Positions 1 through 14,000 of a stretch of 64,000 nucleotides of DNA are shown piece by piece. The notes below the pieces were generated by a model that did not search any database, had not been told where the DNA came from, and saw nothing but the letters and a program-made list of their open reading frames with translations. The position numbers were made by a program, and so were the translations under genes. Positions within the stretch are counted from its first letter, which is position 1, and every line of letters starts with the position of its first letter. Source of the DNA: Neurospora crassa OR74A (taxonomy: Eukaryota > Ascomycota > Sordariomycetes > Sordariales > Sordariaceae); NCBI RefSeq assembly GCF_000182925.2, contig NC_026507.1, positions 1,240,001 through 1,304,000 of the forward strand, given 5' to 3'.

Positions 1-561
1 GACCCTTTACCTAGGGGACTAGCGTACACAGTAAGCTTCGAAAAAGAAAGAAACAACGGAACAAGAAAAAAAAAGAAAAGAAAAGAAAAGAAAAGAAAAC
101 GTAAGTAGAAGAAGTAGAGGTACTCGACGATCTGTTCAAGACCCCTAGAGACGGCGAGAACTGAAAAGCACCGGATCACCTATGCAGGTGACTGCTCATA
201 AACCAGTGAACCCTAGATCGACAGAGATCTCCCCATTTCTTTCGGACCTCTCAACCGATATGGTTCTGATTTACCTAGCTGAAAGTCTAGAACTTGAACT
301 AGTCAGGTGGTAGGTACAGTTTCTTTCTGTCAGTCGCCGGGAAAGTATCAGAAACCTACATCCACCGTAGTAGCTAAGTTCGACGGTGAGGCTAGCTAGA
401 TGCTTGTAATACACTGTCAATGCTAGTAGGTATCATAGTCACTACTACTGAATACATACACAGGACAAGTTTTGACTCGCCGGGTATTGACTAACTGACA
501 AACACTTTCAGCTCGTAGTTATAAGGCTCACTACAGCTATGGATTCATCATGTTACCCAAA
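1..561. other. No gene recognised; short purine repeat
   Basis: I see no convincing coding sequence here. An A-rich AAAAG repeat tract lies at about 66-100. The remainder is unique sequence leading into the tRNA-Leu gene. Confidence 0.5.
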
Positions 562-668
562 GGCAAGATGGCCGAGCGGTCTAAGGCGCCACGTTAAGGT
601 TAACCTTTAATCCTCATCTGAGAAATCCGTGGTCCGAAAGGGCGTGGGTTCGAATCCCACTCTTGTCA
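562..668 (+). tRNA. tRNA-Leu(AAG) with intron
   Basis: This class II tRNA has a 7-bp acceptor stem (GGCAAGA with TCTTGTC, one G-U pair) and discriminator A at 668. The anticodon stem is CCACG/CGTGG, with anticodon AAG at 596-598. A 27-nt intron (600-626) sits one base after the anticodon, the canonical position, and its CCTTTAA can pair with the anticodon region. The T arm is GTGGG-TTCGAAT-CCCAC. The short variable arm suits leucine. A T run at about 717-723 could end transcription by RNA polymerase III. It would decode CUU, and CUC by wobble. Confidence 0.95.
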
Positions 669-1237
669 ATCACATATACTTGTTCGTATCCATCTTCGCT
701 CAGGTGGATCTTTCACTTTTTTTGATTTTTCTGCGGTGGTCTGGATGATAGCCGGGATACCGCTGTTGGGGCTGGTAGCGGGAAAAACTAAGAGATGTCG
801 AAAGTCGCCCAGATGGCGTTCTCCCTTTTTGGCTGGCTCTGTCTTGCATTACATAGTGATTATGTACAAAGATGAAATGATACTATATCCGCATTGGACT
901 TGTAGCCCCCCTACTGGAGAGTGTATGCTTAGCGATTTATAGCTTGCTACTGCTGAACATTAATGTACCAAACAATGCTGGGTTTCGTCCAGCCACTAGA
1001 CAAACGGGCAGCGAGGCCTGAAGACACATGTTGAATGAAGCCTGGGTGTGAAACAACTACGTTGTCTTCTCTGGCATGGATACTTGATTCGGTCATTATG
1101 TGTCGGTATACACGGAAGGCAGATTGTTCAAGCGTTGTAGCGCACGCAAACGGTTGTCCATAGCACTGATGCACCGCAGCCTTCTTTGGCGTTTATGACG
1201 ACCTGCATCGACCCTCGAACTCAACAACAAGTAAACA
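669..1237. other. Spacer between two tRNA genes
   Basis: No supported gene. Short open frames on either strand lack any recognisable domain. The stretch separates two RNA polymerase III genes on the same strand. Confidence 0.5.
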
Positions 1238-1309
1238 AGCTGCATGGCGCAGCGGAAGCGCGCCGGGCTCATAACCCGGAGGTCACTCGATCGAAACGAG
1301 TTGCAGCTA
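1238..1309 (+). tRNA. Initiator tRNA-Met (CAT)
   Basis: This is a 72-nt intronless tRNA with anticodon CAT at 1270-1272. It carries the marks of a eukaryotic cytoplasmic initiator. The acceptor stem opens with an A1-U72 pair (AGCTGC with GCAGCT). The anticodon stem has three consecutive G-C pairs next to the loop (GGG/CCC). The T loop is ATCGAAA instead of TTCGANN. It would deliver Met to start codons through eIF2. T runs at 1317-1320 and 1322-1328 are good Pol III terminators. Confidence 0.97.
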
Positions 1310-4300
1310 CTCAACATTTTCTTTTTTTGTGATCTTTCTCGCTTTTCACTTTCCTGCGTTGATTTTTTTTTCTTTTAGTGTTTCTTTGTAATACATACCT
1401 AGGTTTGTGGGGTTTCTGATATGTAAGCCGAAGTGGACCAAATAATGCTCCGGGCTTGGTTCCTCCGCCCAAGGTCTCCACTACCGCCCGGTCCGCTCCC
1501 GCTCCGGGAGTCCGGGTCCGGCTTTGTGACTTGTAGCTTGGCTGGTCATCTCGAGCGTCGTCCTTGTTGTTGACTGCTGTAAAGACAACGCGGGTTTGTG
1601 ATAACTACCTATGTTATACCTACGTACCTAACCTTGCTTACATCCCTAGCTCTTTCTATGTTAATTAGTTGGCAGTTGTTGTGCTCATTTCAGATGAGTC
1701 GTACAATCTACATGTATAAATTCCTATTGAGGTTTTTGTCTTGACCCCCAAACTTCAGTTGCTAACCATCGTGGTTACCTATGCTGTACCATCGTTTAAT
1801 ATTTAGTGTCATGGCTATGGACACAGTTATACCTTACTTTCACCTTCACGAACTCGCTTATCAGGACAATGCGCGCAGGGGATGGGATTTGACGGGGGAA
1901 GGAGCAGCGTGTAAGCCACTGCTGAGTAAGCCACCCGTTGACCTCTTCTCCTTTTTTTTTTTTTCATTTAATGTGGGATAACGATGGTGGTATCCCCATT
2001 GATGCTTTTAGAGGCAGGCTATCATCAGCAAATTCAGGATGGGGCTTAGGATCAGGATTATCTGTTTGTAAGCGGATGTCATCTGTTGGTGGGGGATGTA
2101 GAGCTGCAAACGTTCAATTCTTCACATGCATCTTACCCCCCACGCACAACCCAAACAAAACACATCCCACTCCCGTCATTGATGCTGATCATTCTGCTTA
2201 CACCCTTCTTCATGTTTGATCATGAGTGCGGTCCTTTCTATGACCATCCGAAGCCCCCCGGAAATGGCAATGCCGACCATCGTGTATAATATTGCAGCAG
2301 GGTCGCTGATGTCATATGTCAGACGGGATTTTCCGAAAAGAAAACCTTCTCTGAAGCTTACAAAGTTGTTTGTAACCGGCGTCTCTGGTCAAGGGTCTGC
2401 TAAGACTTGTACAATATCAAGCTGACATCAGACGGGACGCGCGGGGGAAGGACATTGAGAGAAGCTTGTTACATGGTGGCTGGCAGTATAAGCAGATCAA
2501 AAAGTCAGAGTCAGTTATGACATATGGCGGGTGGTTTGCAAAGTGATTGTCTTGCTGGTTTATCAGTGAGCACTGAAGCAGTCTGAGATAAGATTAGTAT
2601 GGTAGGGCTTTGTTCAGGAACCACGGTCAAGAAAGGAAGGAGCACAGAAGCAACTATAACACAACTGTTCTGGAAGAAAGCTCGACTAGGATGCGCTGAA
2701 GGCGGCAGAAGGGGCACTCGTGCCTTGCCCTGTACATCGACAAGTTTGTGATAGAAACAGTGAGTTGCCCCGTTTCCTTATGCTCCGTTTTTGACAAATG
2801 AGCCTGAAAACGTCGGGAGCCAGATAAGAGCACCTCCATAGCTTATCATATATCATCGCCGCACGGACGGGGCCATGGTCTGTCCTGGCTGGGAGGTACA
2901 CGTCGTACCCAAAAGAAATTCTGTGTAACCCCAACCGAGTCTTAGGACAGATCTGTTATAACTCGGTGAGCCGGCCAGATGGTAAGACCCATGGAAGACT
3001 GTATGCTCGATGAAACTGTGGGGTCTTATAGGGCCGCATTAACGACCAGGAAGGAGGTCGGGACTTTGCCAAATGAAACCCCAGAAAGTTCCATGACATG
3101 AAGGTACACGCTGCCACGTGGTGAGAGGTAGCTAGTTCGATGACTGAGACACGTGCGGAATAACGATCGAATGTCTGGCTTCGGATTATAGTATCTGATG
3201 AGGGATCTTCACATGCTCACTCGGTTGAAATAGATATTCCAGATGTACTTACCGAGTTGAATAGTTGTCTGGATAGACATATGACGAAAATACGACTGAA
3301 CCCATAGTCGCGAAAATATGAAACGGTGCGGATCAACCGACATCATGTGAAAGATGTCATCGTTATGGGGAAATCTGGGGGCTGATTCGAATGTCCCATG
3401 AGGGTCGAATTTGTGCATACCAACTTTCAAGCCCGGCTGTTTTGGGTCAATGCACCGGATCCTCGAGCCGAAGCTCGTTTGGATTTCTGGTCGAGATGCA
3501 GCGTAGGCTACCGTCAACCCGTCACTTCAAGTGCCGGCGCTGCCTCCTTTCTGGTCATTAGTTCTCCCGGAGAACAACACTCTCCACCAACGAACCTTGG
3601 TAGAAGTTGTCCCTTTTGGGCGGCTGGCATGCTGTGCCGAGCGATCTGCGCGCCATGCTATAGCTGATACATACAGCGATACAGCCACATGGCAGGGTAC
3701 ACACACGTACGTAAGCTGCCGTAGCTATGCGTGGAGCCTGCAATCTTCTGGGTAGGCGACTCTTGTGGGTTAGGGGAGAGTTTGTGGCGTGTAGGCGGTT
3801 GAACATGTACAGAAGCCATTCAGCACCAAATGGCCTTGGAGTTGGAAACCACCGCCAAGCCATGTGTAATGCCCGACTGCTAGACTCGGGTTTTCGGAAA
3901 CCATCGATCAAGGCTGACAGGACCGTTGAAGCGTTGATACATGCTGTATTTATGTAGAGCCATGAAGCCGGAAATTAGGACTTCGGGTGGACGGACCGTC
4001 AAAGGATCGGGTGCCCCGATGTCAACGGCGGTGGTGCAACATGGGTGTGCCGAGCCTGCCCGTGTCCCGACATGTCTCTCCAACGGCTCCCCTAAACTTG
4101 GCCTGAACTTGCTGGGCCCTGCAGGGAAGAACCGGACCATAAACGTACCTATGCCATCCATATGCAGCCCTCAGAGACCCAGGTTGGAGAGAAGGTCAAG
4201 TCGCAGAAATCCCATGGAACAGTTAGTCTTGGCGTAAGGTACCTCTAGTGGCTGTGGTGAGGCCGCTATTCAATCAGCCTTGGGTGTTATTTTAGATCCC

Positions 4301-7300
4301 TAACTCCCGTCCGGGCACCCTTATCACACTGATTCATCAGCATCTTTTTTTCATTTCTGACATTTCCTCATTGCCGATACCCTAGCTTACTGACCATGGA
4401 CACACACACATACGGCAGACTCAGACCGGTGAAAAGAGCTAAGGCCTTTACGGTGTTCAACACTCGGACGGGGTGGGGGTAGTATTGTGCCATTGACCAG
4501 GATTCAATGCCATCCACGGCCCGGAGTACAAAGCTGGCCATGTACTGGTACTTGATTTCCAACTTCAACACATGTTGGGCGAGCGAAGCGGGTGATGGCC
4601 CTCGGTGGCTCTGCTGGCATCCGACCCGATACAAGAAAAAGCTGGGAAGCCGGTCTTACTGAAATATCCAGAAAGAAACGGAGAGCTTCGGAATTGTTCC
4701 AGATTCTGCAATACGATAACTGCAGCTTGATGTCGCGAAGCACAAGGCGGTTTCTTGAGTGAGGTGTTGGTCGTTGAAAGGTGCAGTGGGTACGATGTGG
4801 GCAATTGTAGAGGGGCACTTCCGTTCCACTTGTGGCAGCTGAAGTACCTAGGCAGATGCCCAGCAAATTACCCCGCCCGCTATCGCTAGGTACCTATGCG
4901 GCCCGCCTAGAGGTACATATGGAACCGGGCTTACCTTAGCTTGACGCTGCACTGCATCGTCCTCAAGGACATGAACTTCCATTCTCCTCATCCATGGCAG
5001 TGTCAAATTCGTTCGGACCTTGACGACAACCACATCCACGTCCACGTCCACGTCCATGACGGCGGCCATGGCCATGGCCTGTGCCTTCCCGCCTGCGGCT
5101 ATCTGCGTTGATCTGGATCATAATGATATCCGACCCATCTGATCAACTATCGGATCTCGGCATCGCGTTCCAATTGACACACGTTGATGATGGGCAAACT
5201 GCATTGCATCCCCCTTCTGTGTAAGCCAGTTTGATCTTCAAACCACCCAAGAACTGCGCAGGCTGAAGGCATCGAATTCGAACTGTCATATCCCATCCCG
5301 GAAACATCACAGACACACCTCACCTTGCTGCCTCGACTTCGGCTGTGGGGCAAGGGAACGCCATACATCGAACCGACACATCGGCCGGGATCACGGGCTG
5401 CCCGCTTCTTCACACGCTTGAACATCCAACCTAAGGAATGGTGTGGCCGAGAGTGATTGACCATCATCACATTGTTTTTGTCCCACCACCATCATCTACG
5501 GCAGGAACCTGGCACTGGCGTCAAACCCAAATGCCACACGCCAGCCCAAACCATCTACCCGTCAAACACAAGCTTACAACACCCACTCGCCCTCGGATTT
5601 ATTCTCCTAAATGGTCTGAGAGGGACAGCGAACGGCAGCGCAACGCCTGCAACTTGTTACTGCATCTACATTTCTGCGTATTATCTTGCGCCAGCAAGCA
5701 TGGCGTCGGGCAAGCAGTTCAGATCACGCCTTGACTTGATACTGGCATCTCCTTTGACTCTGGCCTCGCAAACACAGCTACCACTGGCGGTTTCTTCGCC
5801 CACGTAGTGTTGGTGTCACGCGTTCAATAAGCCCTGTGGTGATTAACAGAGTGATGATTCCTCGCCCTTCTCGCGATCACCATAGCAACACAACGGCAAG
5901 CTTCACCAAAACAAACAGTTGACAAGTCGGCCCCCTTCTCCATTGACACAATTAAGCTTGCTTTCGACCGGCATTGTTTATCTTCTCCGGGTTGGCTGCC
6001 TTGTTATTTCTTCACCAGCAAGTTAACTCTTCCTATCTCTGCGTTCTCTCTTCTGACACGCAAACAAACGCCATCTCCTCAACACTCCTGACTTTCGATA
6101 CCCTCTGGTGCACGCCACAACGACAGCCAGGCGTCCGTAATGCTGTGACAGGTATTAGGCCTTGCTGCCCAGTAACATCCACTGGCGCTTGCGAGATGCG
6201 CGTATCCTGTCGATCGATGGGCTTCAGCGATGGACATTAAAGCACTGTCCGGGATGTGCAACACTATTGCCCACGCACTTCCCAAAACCTCCAATGGCGT
6301 ACGCATGGTGCCTGACAGTCACTACCACATGCGCACACAAGGACGAAAAGCCATCGGCCAAATATACCTAAGCCATCGATGTTCAGCGGATGCTTGTTTA
6401 CTCGTCCCCTTTCTTCATGCCCAGTCATGAACCGGTGTTGCCTTTGGCGTGTTTCCACCATGGCTGGAACCCAAACAGGTTGAGCGTAGAAGAAGCCTAT
6501 TGTTAGCAAAGATTGACAGCAAATTTGCGGCAAACCTGAATTTCTAGCCAGTCAGGTTGACCTCACTTTCTGTCACAAGACACAACACACACATGGCTTG
6601 AACATGAGCGTGGACAGCCCGGAAGCGGACACGGCCAAATTCCCACACATAGATGTGTTTGATAGGTAAGAGATACTACACAGTACTGCTTGAAAACCCA
6701 TGGAAAAAGCAATGACGGATGAGGAGCCAACCACGGCATTTCGAGGTACAGGCATATCCTCTTCGACCCAATATACCCCCACACATCACCTACTCAAAAT
6801 TTGCAAAATCACTGTGTTTGAGACCAAACTATTCAGCAGATGTCTGGTAGGCCGATGCAACTACACCCGTGTAGCACAGCGCACAGGGTAAAGCTGTAGC
6901 CAACGACCGTCTACATCCCGATATCGTGCTTGCGGCTACGGGAGGCTTTGCCAGCTTTCTTCCGGACCGGGCAAGCCTCCTTAAACCGCCTAGCTATCCC
7001 AGCTACGCCTACATTGTGCCAACAAAACAGGCCTCACACAGAGATGGGATTGCGTGGATAATACTACGGCTACCCGACAGACGTGTTACTTCATCTGTTC
7101 ATACCCCTAGTCGTCACCGGCTTCCCAGCATCGTTCCACGACAGTCATAAGGCTGCGCATGTCCGTCCACACACCCAAGGTAAGACTTACATGGTCGTCG
7201 TCGGCGGGCTAATGCTTACCCAGTATGAGGCATTGTGATGATGACAAGTTACCTTAAACTGTTACACGCCCCAAAGGGCTGCATGACCGGTCGGCCGAGT

Positions 7301-10300
7301 TGATGAACCATCGGAGCACATGCTAATTGTTGACCTCCTTCCGACAGCCATCGGTTTTTCGTTTCCTACCAGATCATACCGGTATGCTGCCCTATGGGTT
7401 GATCCATATTCAATGGCAGGTTCTGGTGTCTGTAGTGTCACCCTGCAGTAACATGACCGGTTACAGGTAGCAGTCTCAACCTTGTATTTGCTGAAATTAA
7501 ACAGCGATAGTCGGGAATCTCAACAAGACTGTTAATAAAAACTCATGGCATCGAAAGCATGTCAGGTACTTCGACACACAATCGAAAGATTCCCCCTTAA
7601 GCACTTACGGGGAAAAGAAAATAATGAACCCTTGCTAGACCGAGACAAAGCTTGAAGAGGTTCTACCGAACCGAACCGAACCGAACCGAGCCGTGACCGA
7701 ACCGAGTAAGGCTTCATGTCTAGGTAGCCTCTGACAATTCCTAGGTGTATCTCAACAACATGACCACCAAAGATCCGTACCACCGAAGGAATCGAGATAT
7801 TTTTCCATGTAATGTGTCTTACAACAACAAACAACATACCACTACTCTACGTACGCCTGAGAAATCAGCGCTAGGGGAAGAACTATGATAAGGATCGTAC
7901 CACAGCGCCGCCAGACGGAATCATGATATTGACCCATGCTCGACTATTGCTAATACCTCCAATCTTATACGAGAAATGACCCAGGGATCACGATCATAAT
8001 CCTACCTTGACTCTAGCGTATAAGCCTCACCACTACCACCACCACCACCACCACCACAGTGGCATACATACATACATAATCCCATTTGTTTACACTGTAC
8101 GCTGTGCGTAATGTAATCCCCCATATCGCACGCATCCGACTCCCACTCCAACCGACCGACTCCATAACTCGGCCCTCCGTAACAACCCGCTTTCTCCCGC
8201 TTGCTTGCTCAATGGTCGCTACTGACCTGACCTGGGTTGCGCGCGTTGAATGAAACCCGCAATTCCGATCTCGATGCATGCGGTGCGATGATGATGAGGA
8301 AGGACGAAGTCTTTTCTTTTTGTGATGGCTTGCCTTGCCTTGCCTGACAGACAGACAGGACATATCCATTCGTAATCAATCCACTGATGTTGTTTTTTTT
8401 TCCGCGAATAATAAATCACAGTAAAAGGTAATCTCCCCTGCTTTCACTTGCACACTAAAACAAGACCGGGAAGCCAAATTTTTTTTCCATTTTCTTTTTC
8501 CATTCCATACACTAATGTACGTGACCACATACCTACTGCGTAGCTAGCCATCTTTAGCCAGACCTGTCTTCTTCTTCTTCTTCTTATCCTGCTTCTTCTT
8601 CTTCTCAAGAGTTATTGACGCCGTCAGCACCCCCCGTCACGCCATGACTCTCCCACGAGACCGGTTGGCCATCGGGGTCGCTCAGTTGAACTAAGCTATA
8701 TGAAAGATGGTTTAGCAAGTGTATTTGCTACCATAGTATCCATATTGTCTAAGGTCTCTACACTGGGATGTTGTGTTTTCAAGAGTGGGAAGGGAAGAAA
8801 CTCCCCTTATCCATTGCCGATCAAATCCACTTTGTCAGTGTAGCTTATGTAGTGTAGTGTAAGGCGACGAAGCCCTCGGGTTCGCCAAGCGATTGAAACA
8901 AACAATTGCTAGACTGGTGTAATGTGATTCAGGTTAAACCATCAAGGGACAGACAAGGATATCTGTCTGAGACGAGAGAGCTTCCGGGTTTATTGGTACT
9001 TGCTGTTTAGCTCGTACCATTTCGAGTACAAGTATAGCATGTATAAACATTTCTATCAATCACAAGCGCCAAGAGCCCGATATTTCACATCTATCAGCGA
9101 GATTCCAGAACATAGACATTGACACACGGAAACGTTTCTTTGGTGACACAAATGAAGCACCGTTCAAGGCGCCATGGGAAAATGCTATGGTGGTATCGAT
9201 TTCAATGAATCGTTTTTGTTTTCCGGTCCCTGAATTCCCAATTTCCCATCTAAATCGTTTTGACCCATAGCCGGTTCATCCCTCCTGAATAATACATTTT
9301 CCTTTCCATCCCAAGCCTGCCAGCGATACCAATAACCATTATGTTTCCTTGTAAAAAAAAATGAAATTCAATCTCCCTAGACTCCAAACAAAAAGCAAAC
9401 AACACCTGTAATATGACGTCTCTATATGTACAACACACACATACAAATGTGTGGCTCGTGATGATGATGAATGACAAGAGACCTGCCTTTAGGGTCCATG
9501 GGTATAAGATGCGAGATGGCCAAAAGGCCATGGAAGGCAAGCAGAACAATAATACAGAGAAGCAGAGAAGAAAAGATTACGGCAACAAAAACCCAAGTTC
9601 GTTGGGCTTGTTGTCGCTCATCCCCCACTCGTTGGGTTTCTAGAACGAGATGAGAGGAAGCATGCAAGTCGTGGGGGAGGCGCAGGCTAGTGACTTAGGA
9701 TGAGACACGACCGGTTTTGTGGTTGGAGAGTCGGGTGTCAAAGTGGGGGAGGAGAAAGGAGAAAGGTCTGGCCAGGTTGTTGGCGCCCACGTGTACCGAT
9801 AATAATGATGACGATGTTGATATGACAAGGCGACAGCTGGCTGCCCAGGCTGCTGTTGTTCCATGCCCTGGAGCTGTCCCCCAACCATGCTGCAGCACCA
9901 CCCTGGATAGGGTTGCACTGGGGTTGGACCGGACCGTATGAGGGCGGGCGCCAGTGCAATGGTACCTGCGATAACAAGGACTCATCACAAGCTGGCGCAG
10001 ATGGTGCCTCATATCACAGTTGGCTGGAAATGGAAACCCATTCGGCAGGCAGGTGAATAAATAACCGACGCCTTCGTCGCGCGCGTCGAGTCACAACTTT
10101 TGGGAAGATCGGAAGTGCTTGACCGCCCGGTTGCTTGCCGACTGTGTGATGGCCGGAGAAAATGGGTGTGGTATCCATGCTGGCTGCTGTGACAAGGGGG
10201 TCCGCCGTGAGGTGTGGCCCATCCATGGTTCTTGGCAAGTATGGGATGCCGAGGATCCAATTTGCCAACCCAAGTACCTATCGTTGTCTTGATTCTGCAT

Positions 10301-10673
10301 GGGGCTCGCGTTGCGTATGGCCGTTGTTGTTGTCGCATGGAAACGGCCGAACTGCCGCTTTCGGTGATTTTGATGTACGGGCCCGGGGCCATGTGCTTTC
10401 GGCAGTGGTTGACCCATTTTCGCATTTCTGTCGCCGCCGTTGTCGATGTTTCCGCTCCAGTCTCGTTCTCTCGTTTGTCGAAGATGTTCAAATCGAGGTG
10501 GTTGGCGCTTGGCTTGTCATCGCCCGATTGCGGTATCCCCAGATTCCCCGGGTATACCTATGTAGTAACCTCACATTGCCGTACTGCCTTGAATGCCACT
10601 CATCGTCGATGCGATTGCGGGCTTCGGTGGGGAAGTGGTGTTTTTGTCTGTTATCGCCAGAAGCATGATGCGC
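1310..10673. other. 9.4 kb without a recognised gene
   Basis: Many open frames of 60-120 codons occur on both strands, but none shows a family, a coding-like composition or a credible multi-exon structure. There are simple repeats: CCACGT at about 5034-5056, GAACC at about 7669-7706, CCA at about 8036-8060 and CTT at about 8570-8605. The region may hold non-coding transcripts, small unrecognised genes or decayed genes. Confidence 0.4.
8032..8060. repeat. (CCA)n microsatellite
   Basis: About eight consecutive CCA/CAC triplets. No coding context was found. Confidence 0.8.
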
Positions 10674-11015
10674 TCAAAGGTAAGTTTGCTGCTTGCTGGT
10701 GCGCTTGATCATGCTCTCCCAGGGAGGGTATGTCTTGGGCTTGCATTCGCCTATTCAGAAGTCAGCGTCCAGTCGATGTGGGGGAACGATGTCAGGATGT
10801 TTAAACAGGAAAGGGTGTGGGGGGGACAGGAACGGTTGTTCATGTCCAGATGAAGGTCATGTCGATCACATACCGCATAGCTCCTCCTGCCTGTACTCAA
10901 AGTGGGTGACGTTGGGTTGGCAGCGCTTGTGGGTGATGGTGTAGTCTCTGCACCACTTGGACGCGATCCAGCGGAAGTGGCCGCACGAGTATTCCCGTTG
11001 AGTGTAGTCGCACAT
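10674..11015 (-). CDS. Small Cys-rich fungal protein (72 aa), two exons
   Basis: Exon 1 is 11015-10874 and exon 2 is 10750-10674, with a 123-bp intron (GTATGT...AATAG, CTGAC branch-like site) and continuous phase. The product starts MCDYTQREYSCGHFRW and continues with CRDY, THKRC, EYRQEELCGECK and a basic tail ending in TYL. I recognise this spacing (CGH, a WC pair, THKRCPPN-like and LCGDC-like motifs) from short uncharacterised proteins common in Sordariomycetes. The paired Cys/His residues suggest a small metal-binding fold, which is an inference. No function is known to me. The family pattern runs across the splice junction, which supports the model. A further 3' exon is possible. Confidence 0.75.
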
Positions 11016-14000
11016 CTTGACTGATATTGGTGTTTTGTTGAACAGTTGGCGGTGTTGGTGTGCTGATTGCGAGGATCAGACAGTCGGCAGTCTAGTAGTG
11101 AAAGTCGAACCCAAGGTATGATATCGATGTCGATGACGAGCCGAGTAGCCAAGTGCCTGAGTTGGGCTGGTTGAGGAAGCTGTGGGGGAGGCAAGCTCTA
11201 CAGACTGGAGAAAGAGGAGATGGCCAAGATGGGACGGTGGGCACGACGTTGTATTTAACCTTGTTTGCCAGGTGGTGCGTCCTATGGAGTAGTATGAAGG
11301 ATCGTGAGGAGGACGGATGCTTAGAGGTAAGCACAGTGAGAAAACGAAAAAAAAAAAGAAAATGAAAAAGGATGGCGCATCCGAGTCAATCCCGACCTTG
11401 CCCTGTCCTTCAACGTGAGCCCTTTGGAAGGTGGAGTGTTGTCAAAAGATGCGAAGCACCGTTCCTTCCAGGATCCCCTTGCCCGCTTTCTGGTGTCAGT
11501 TGATGAGCTCTCGTCAGGTACCTCTACCTTGCTGGGGTACCTGCTACTTGCCGGACATGGGTCCGCTCGACAGGTACGTACCTTGTCTGTGAATGTACAG
11601 CGCGCGACACAGTTCACTGTACAGAGACTACCTACCGAAAGCATGAGGCTGTGAGAACCAGGGGACGATGGAAACATAGGTATGGTGAAATAATAGTCCA
11701 TGGACCGCCGCCCCGAACTTTGTTCCTCTTGTCTGGACAATGGCGCGACATTGATTCGCTGCTAGGTGCCAACACCCCACACCCTTGACTTCGTTGAGAG
11801 ACACGGTATGGAGGTCTGGGCAAGGGGCATTCCGTTCCTCCTCGAGTCCTCGACTTGTGTGCACAAGGAGCGTGTGGAGCCAAGGTCAACCGACAGGGGT
11901 TCAGGTTACTTCGCCGTATGTGGAGCTTTATGCTTGGCATTCTGCAAGTCTTGTTAGCGGCAGCACGGTAGAGGTAAGGAATCCATCTGAAGTTTGAACG
12001 GAGCAAGGACGGGGTCACGGTGCGACTCAAGTTCTTCGGCTACGAGTCGTCAATCATTCACTCACCATCCTTGCGGCGAGGAGTCTTCGTCGTGTCTTTT
12101 GTATAAGCGATACCGTTTGTTGTGTAGTACCCTCACTACTTACTGCGTATATTCTTCAATCTTCACCAATGCTGCCACCACGGTTTGCACTCGTCCCGCC
12201 TCTACACTATACTTCTCTCTGTTCCCGTAGGTACTTTCGTAATTGTGACAAGGTCGGATGCTCCGTCTCCAGACTTGATATATTTATTTATATCCTTTGG
12301 GCTTCCAGGCTACTGAGGGAGGCACCATCGTCATCGGGCTCTTGTGCAATCTGTCTTTGCGAAGAAAGGTGTGGTCTATCACGCCTCGATCCAGCGGTCA
12401 TATCCGCAACGATGATTCGGCGACGGGCCTTTGGTACCGCATGGATGATACCACTCCGCGAACTTTCGAACCGAACCGACTTAGATCCCATCACCTTTTG
12501 GCATCAAATCTTGATGGAAAACCTCGCGCCATGCTGACGGACAACGGGCCGATCTGAAAGGCCAGAAGACAGCAACGCGGCGCATTTCCGTCGTTGTCGG
12601 TGGCTGATGGAATCTTGCCAGCGGAAGACCCAGCTGCGGGGCAAATTTTTCATATTCCAGTACGGAGCAACCGTACCTTTTTACCCAACGACAATACAGT
12701 GTCTGCATCTTAGCATGACACGAACAAATCGTCCTTGTAGGAAACGACACACACAAATACTTTTTGCAGGCCGTAAGCATGTGTGATGAGTGGAATTTGT
12801 GGGTTTACACTACGGTGACATCTCCGTTCGCATGTGTACCACTCAGTTAGGTTCCCCATAGACTCCGACTCGGTAATGAAGCAGACCCCGGAAAAAAACA
12901 GTGCTTGTTGTGCTAAAAATTCCCGCATCTTGGAATCTCAACCCAACAACAAAAGAAAAGAACATGGCGGGAGAGTCCTGCTAAAATGTCCGCTAGCGAA
13001 TTCCCTGTCAAGTCTTTTTAGGCCGAGAGTTCAACATCACAAGTCGCCGCAAGCGCGGCCTCTCTCATCGGCGTGTTAGTAGTTCAGTGTGGGGAGATTC
13101 TCGCCCGAGACGCAAAATATCCTGTGGAGTTCGGGAATTGAGGCTCGGCGCGGCGGTATTATCACACAACGGAATCCCCGACCCAGCTTCATCTTGGCCT
13201 CGGATTCATCTGAACTCGAAACGCGCGCGCATAAACACGGTGATGCTATAGTATGACAACCAATTGTCTGTACGACAAGATCAAATGCGCGTATAGACAT
13301 GAAAGGGTTCCCGTGTTTCCTCTAAAACTTGGTTACCCTGCTAATGTTCTGGTGGCAGGGTTCTGTGCTTTACCTTTTTTGCCTTGTGAACATCCTAGGA
13401 TATTTTTGAAACAGCTCGACACTTGCGAAGACAGGATGGACTACACTACATACACACGGTCAATCACAGTGTTCTGAGTCCCTGGATACCGCTTTTTCTC
13501 AGTCACTTGGAAATTTTATAGTGTAAACGTGGCACTTTTGGTGAGAATAGCGCATATGCACGACGGCTTTAGTGGCAGATGAGGAATCAGTCCAGTGGAA
13601 TTCTGTCTTTTTTCGTAGCTAGCTAGCGCCTTTGGTAAATCTTTTGCAACTGCAATCTTGCGGAAATATGTTTATCCTCGCCGGCCCGAGGCTCATGGCG
13701 GCGATGTTTGCTTGCTTGCTGGGTATGTACTGTGGTACACTACGTGTTGTGTAGTATGGCGAATGGTGATCGTCTTGTAACGAGGACTGGGGTAAGCGCT
13801 GTTCCAAAGTGGCCAACGAACCCTGGGATTCTCAGCAACGTTCTGGAAGGCTTTTGGAAGCTTTCATCTCTCCCGGCGAAGATCCAGTACTGGCAAAGCG
13901 TGTCATCACCGAGGCCTGTCCCATGCTCGCCCATGCCTGACTCGGCCGGGCGTCAACCAGCGTCACGAAATCGAGGGTGGCTTCAACACCAGCCTCCATC

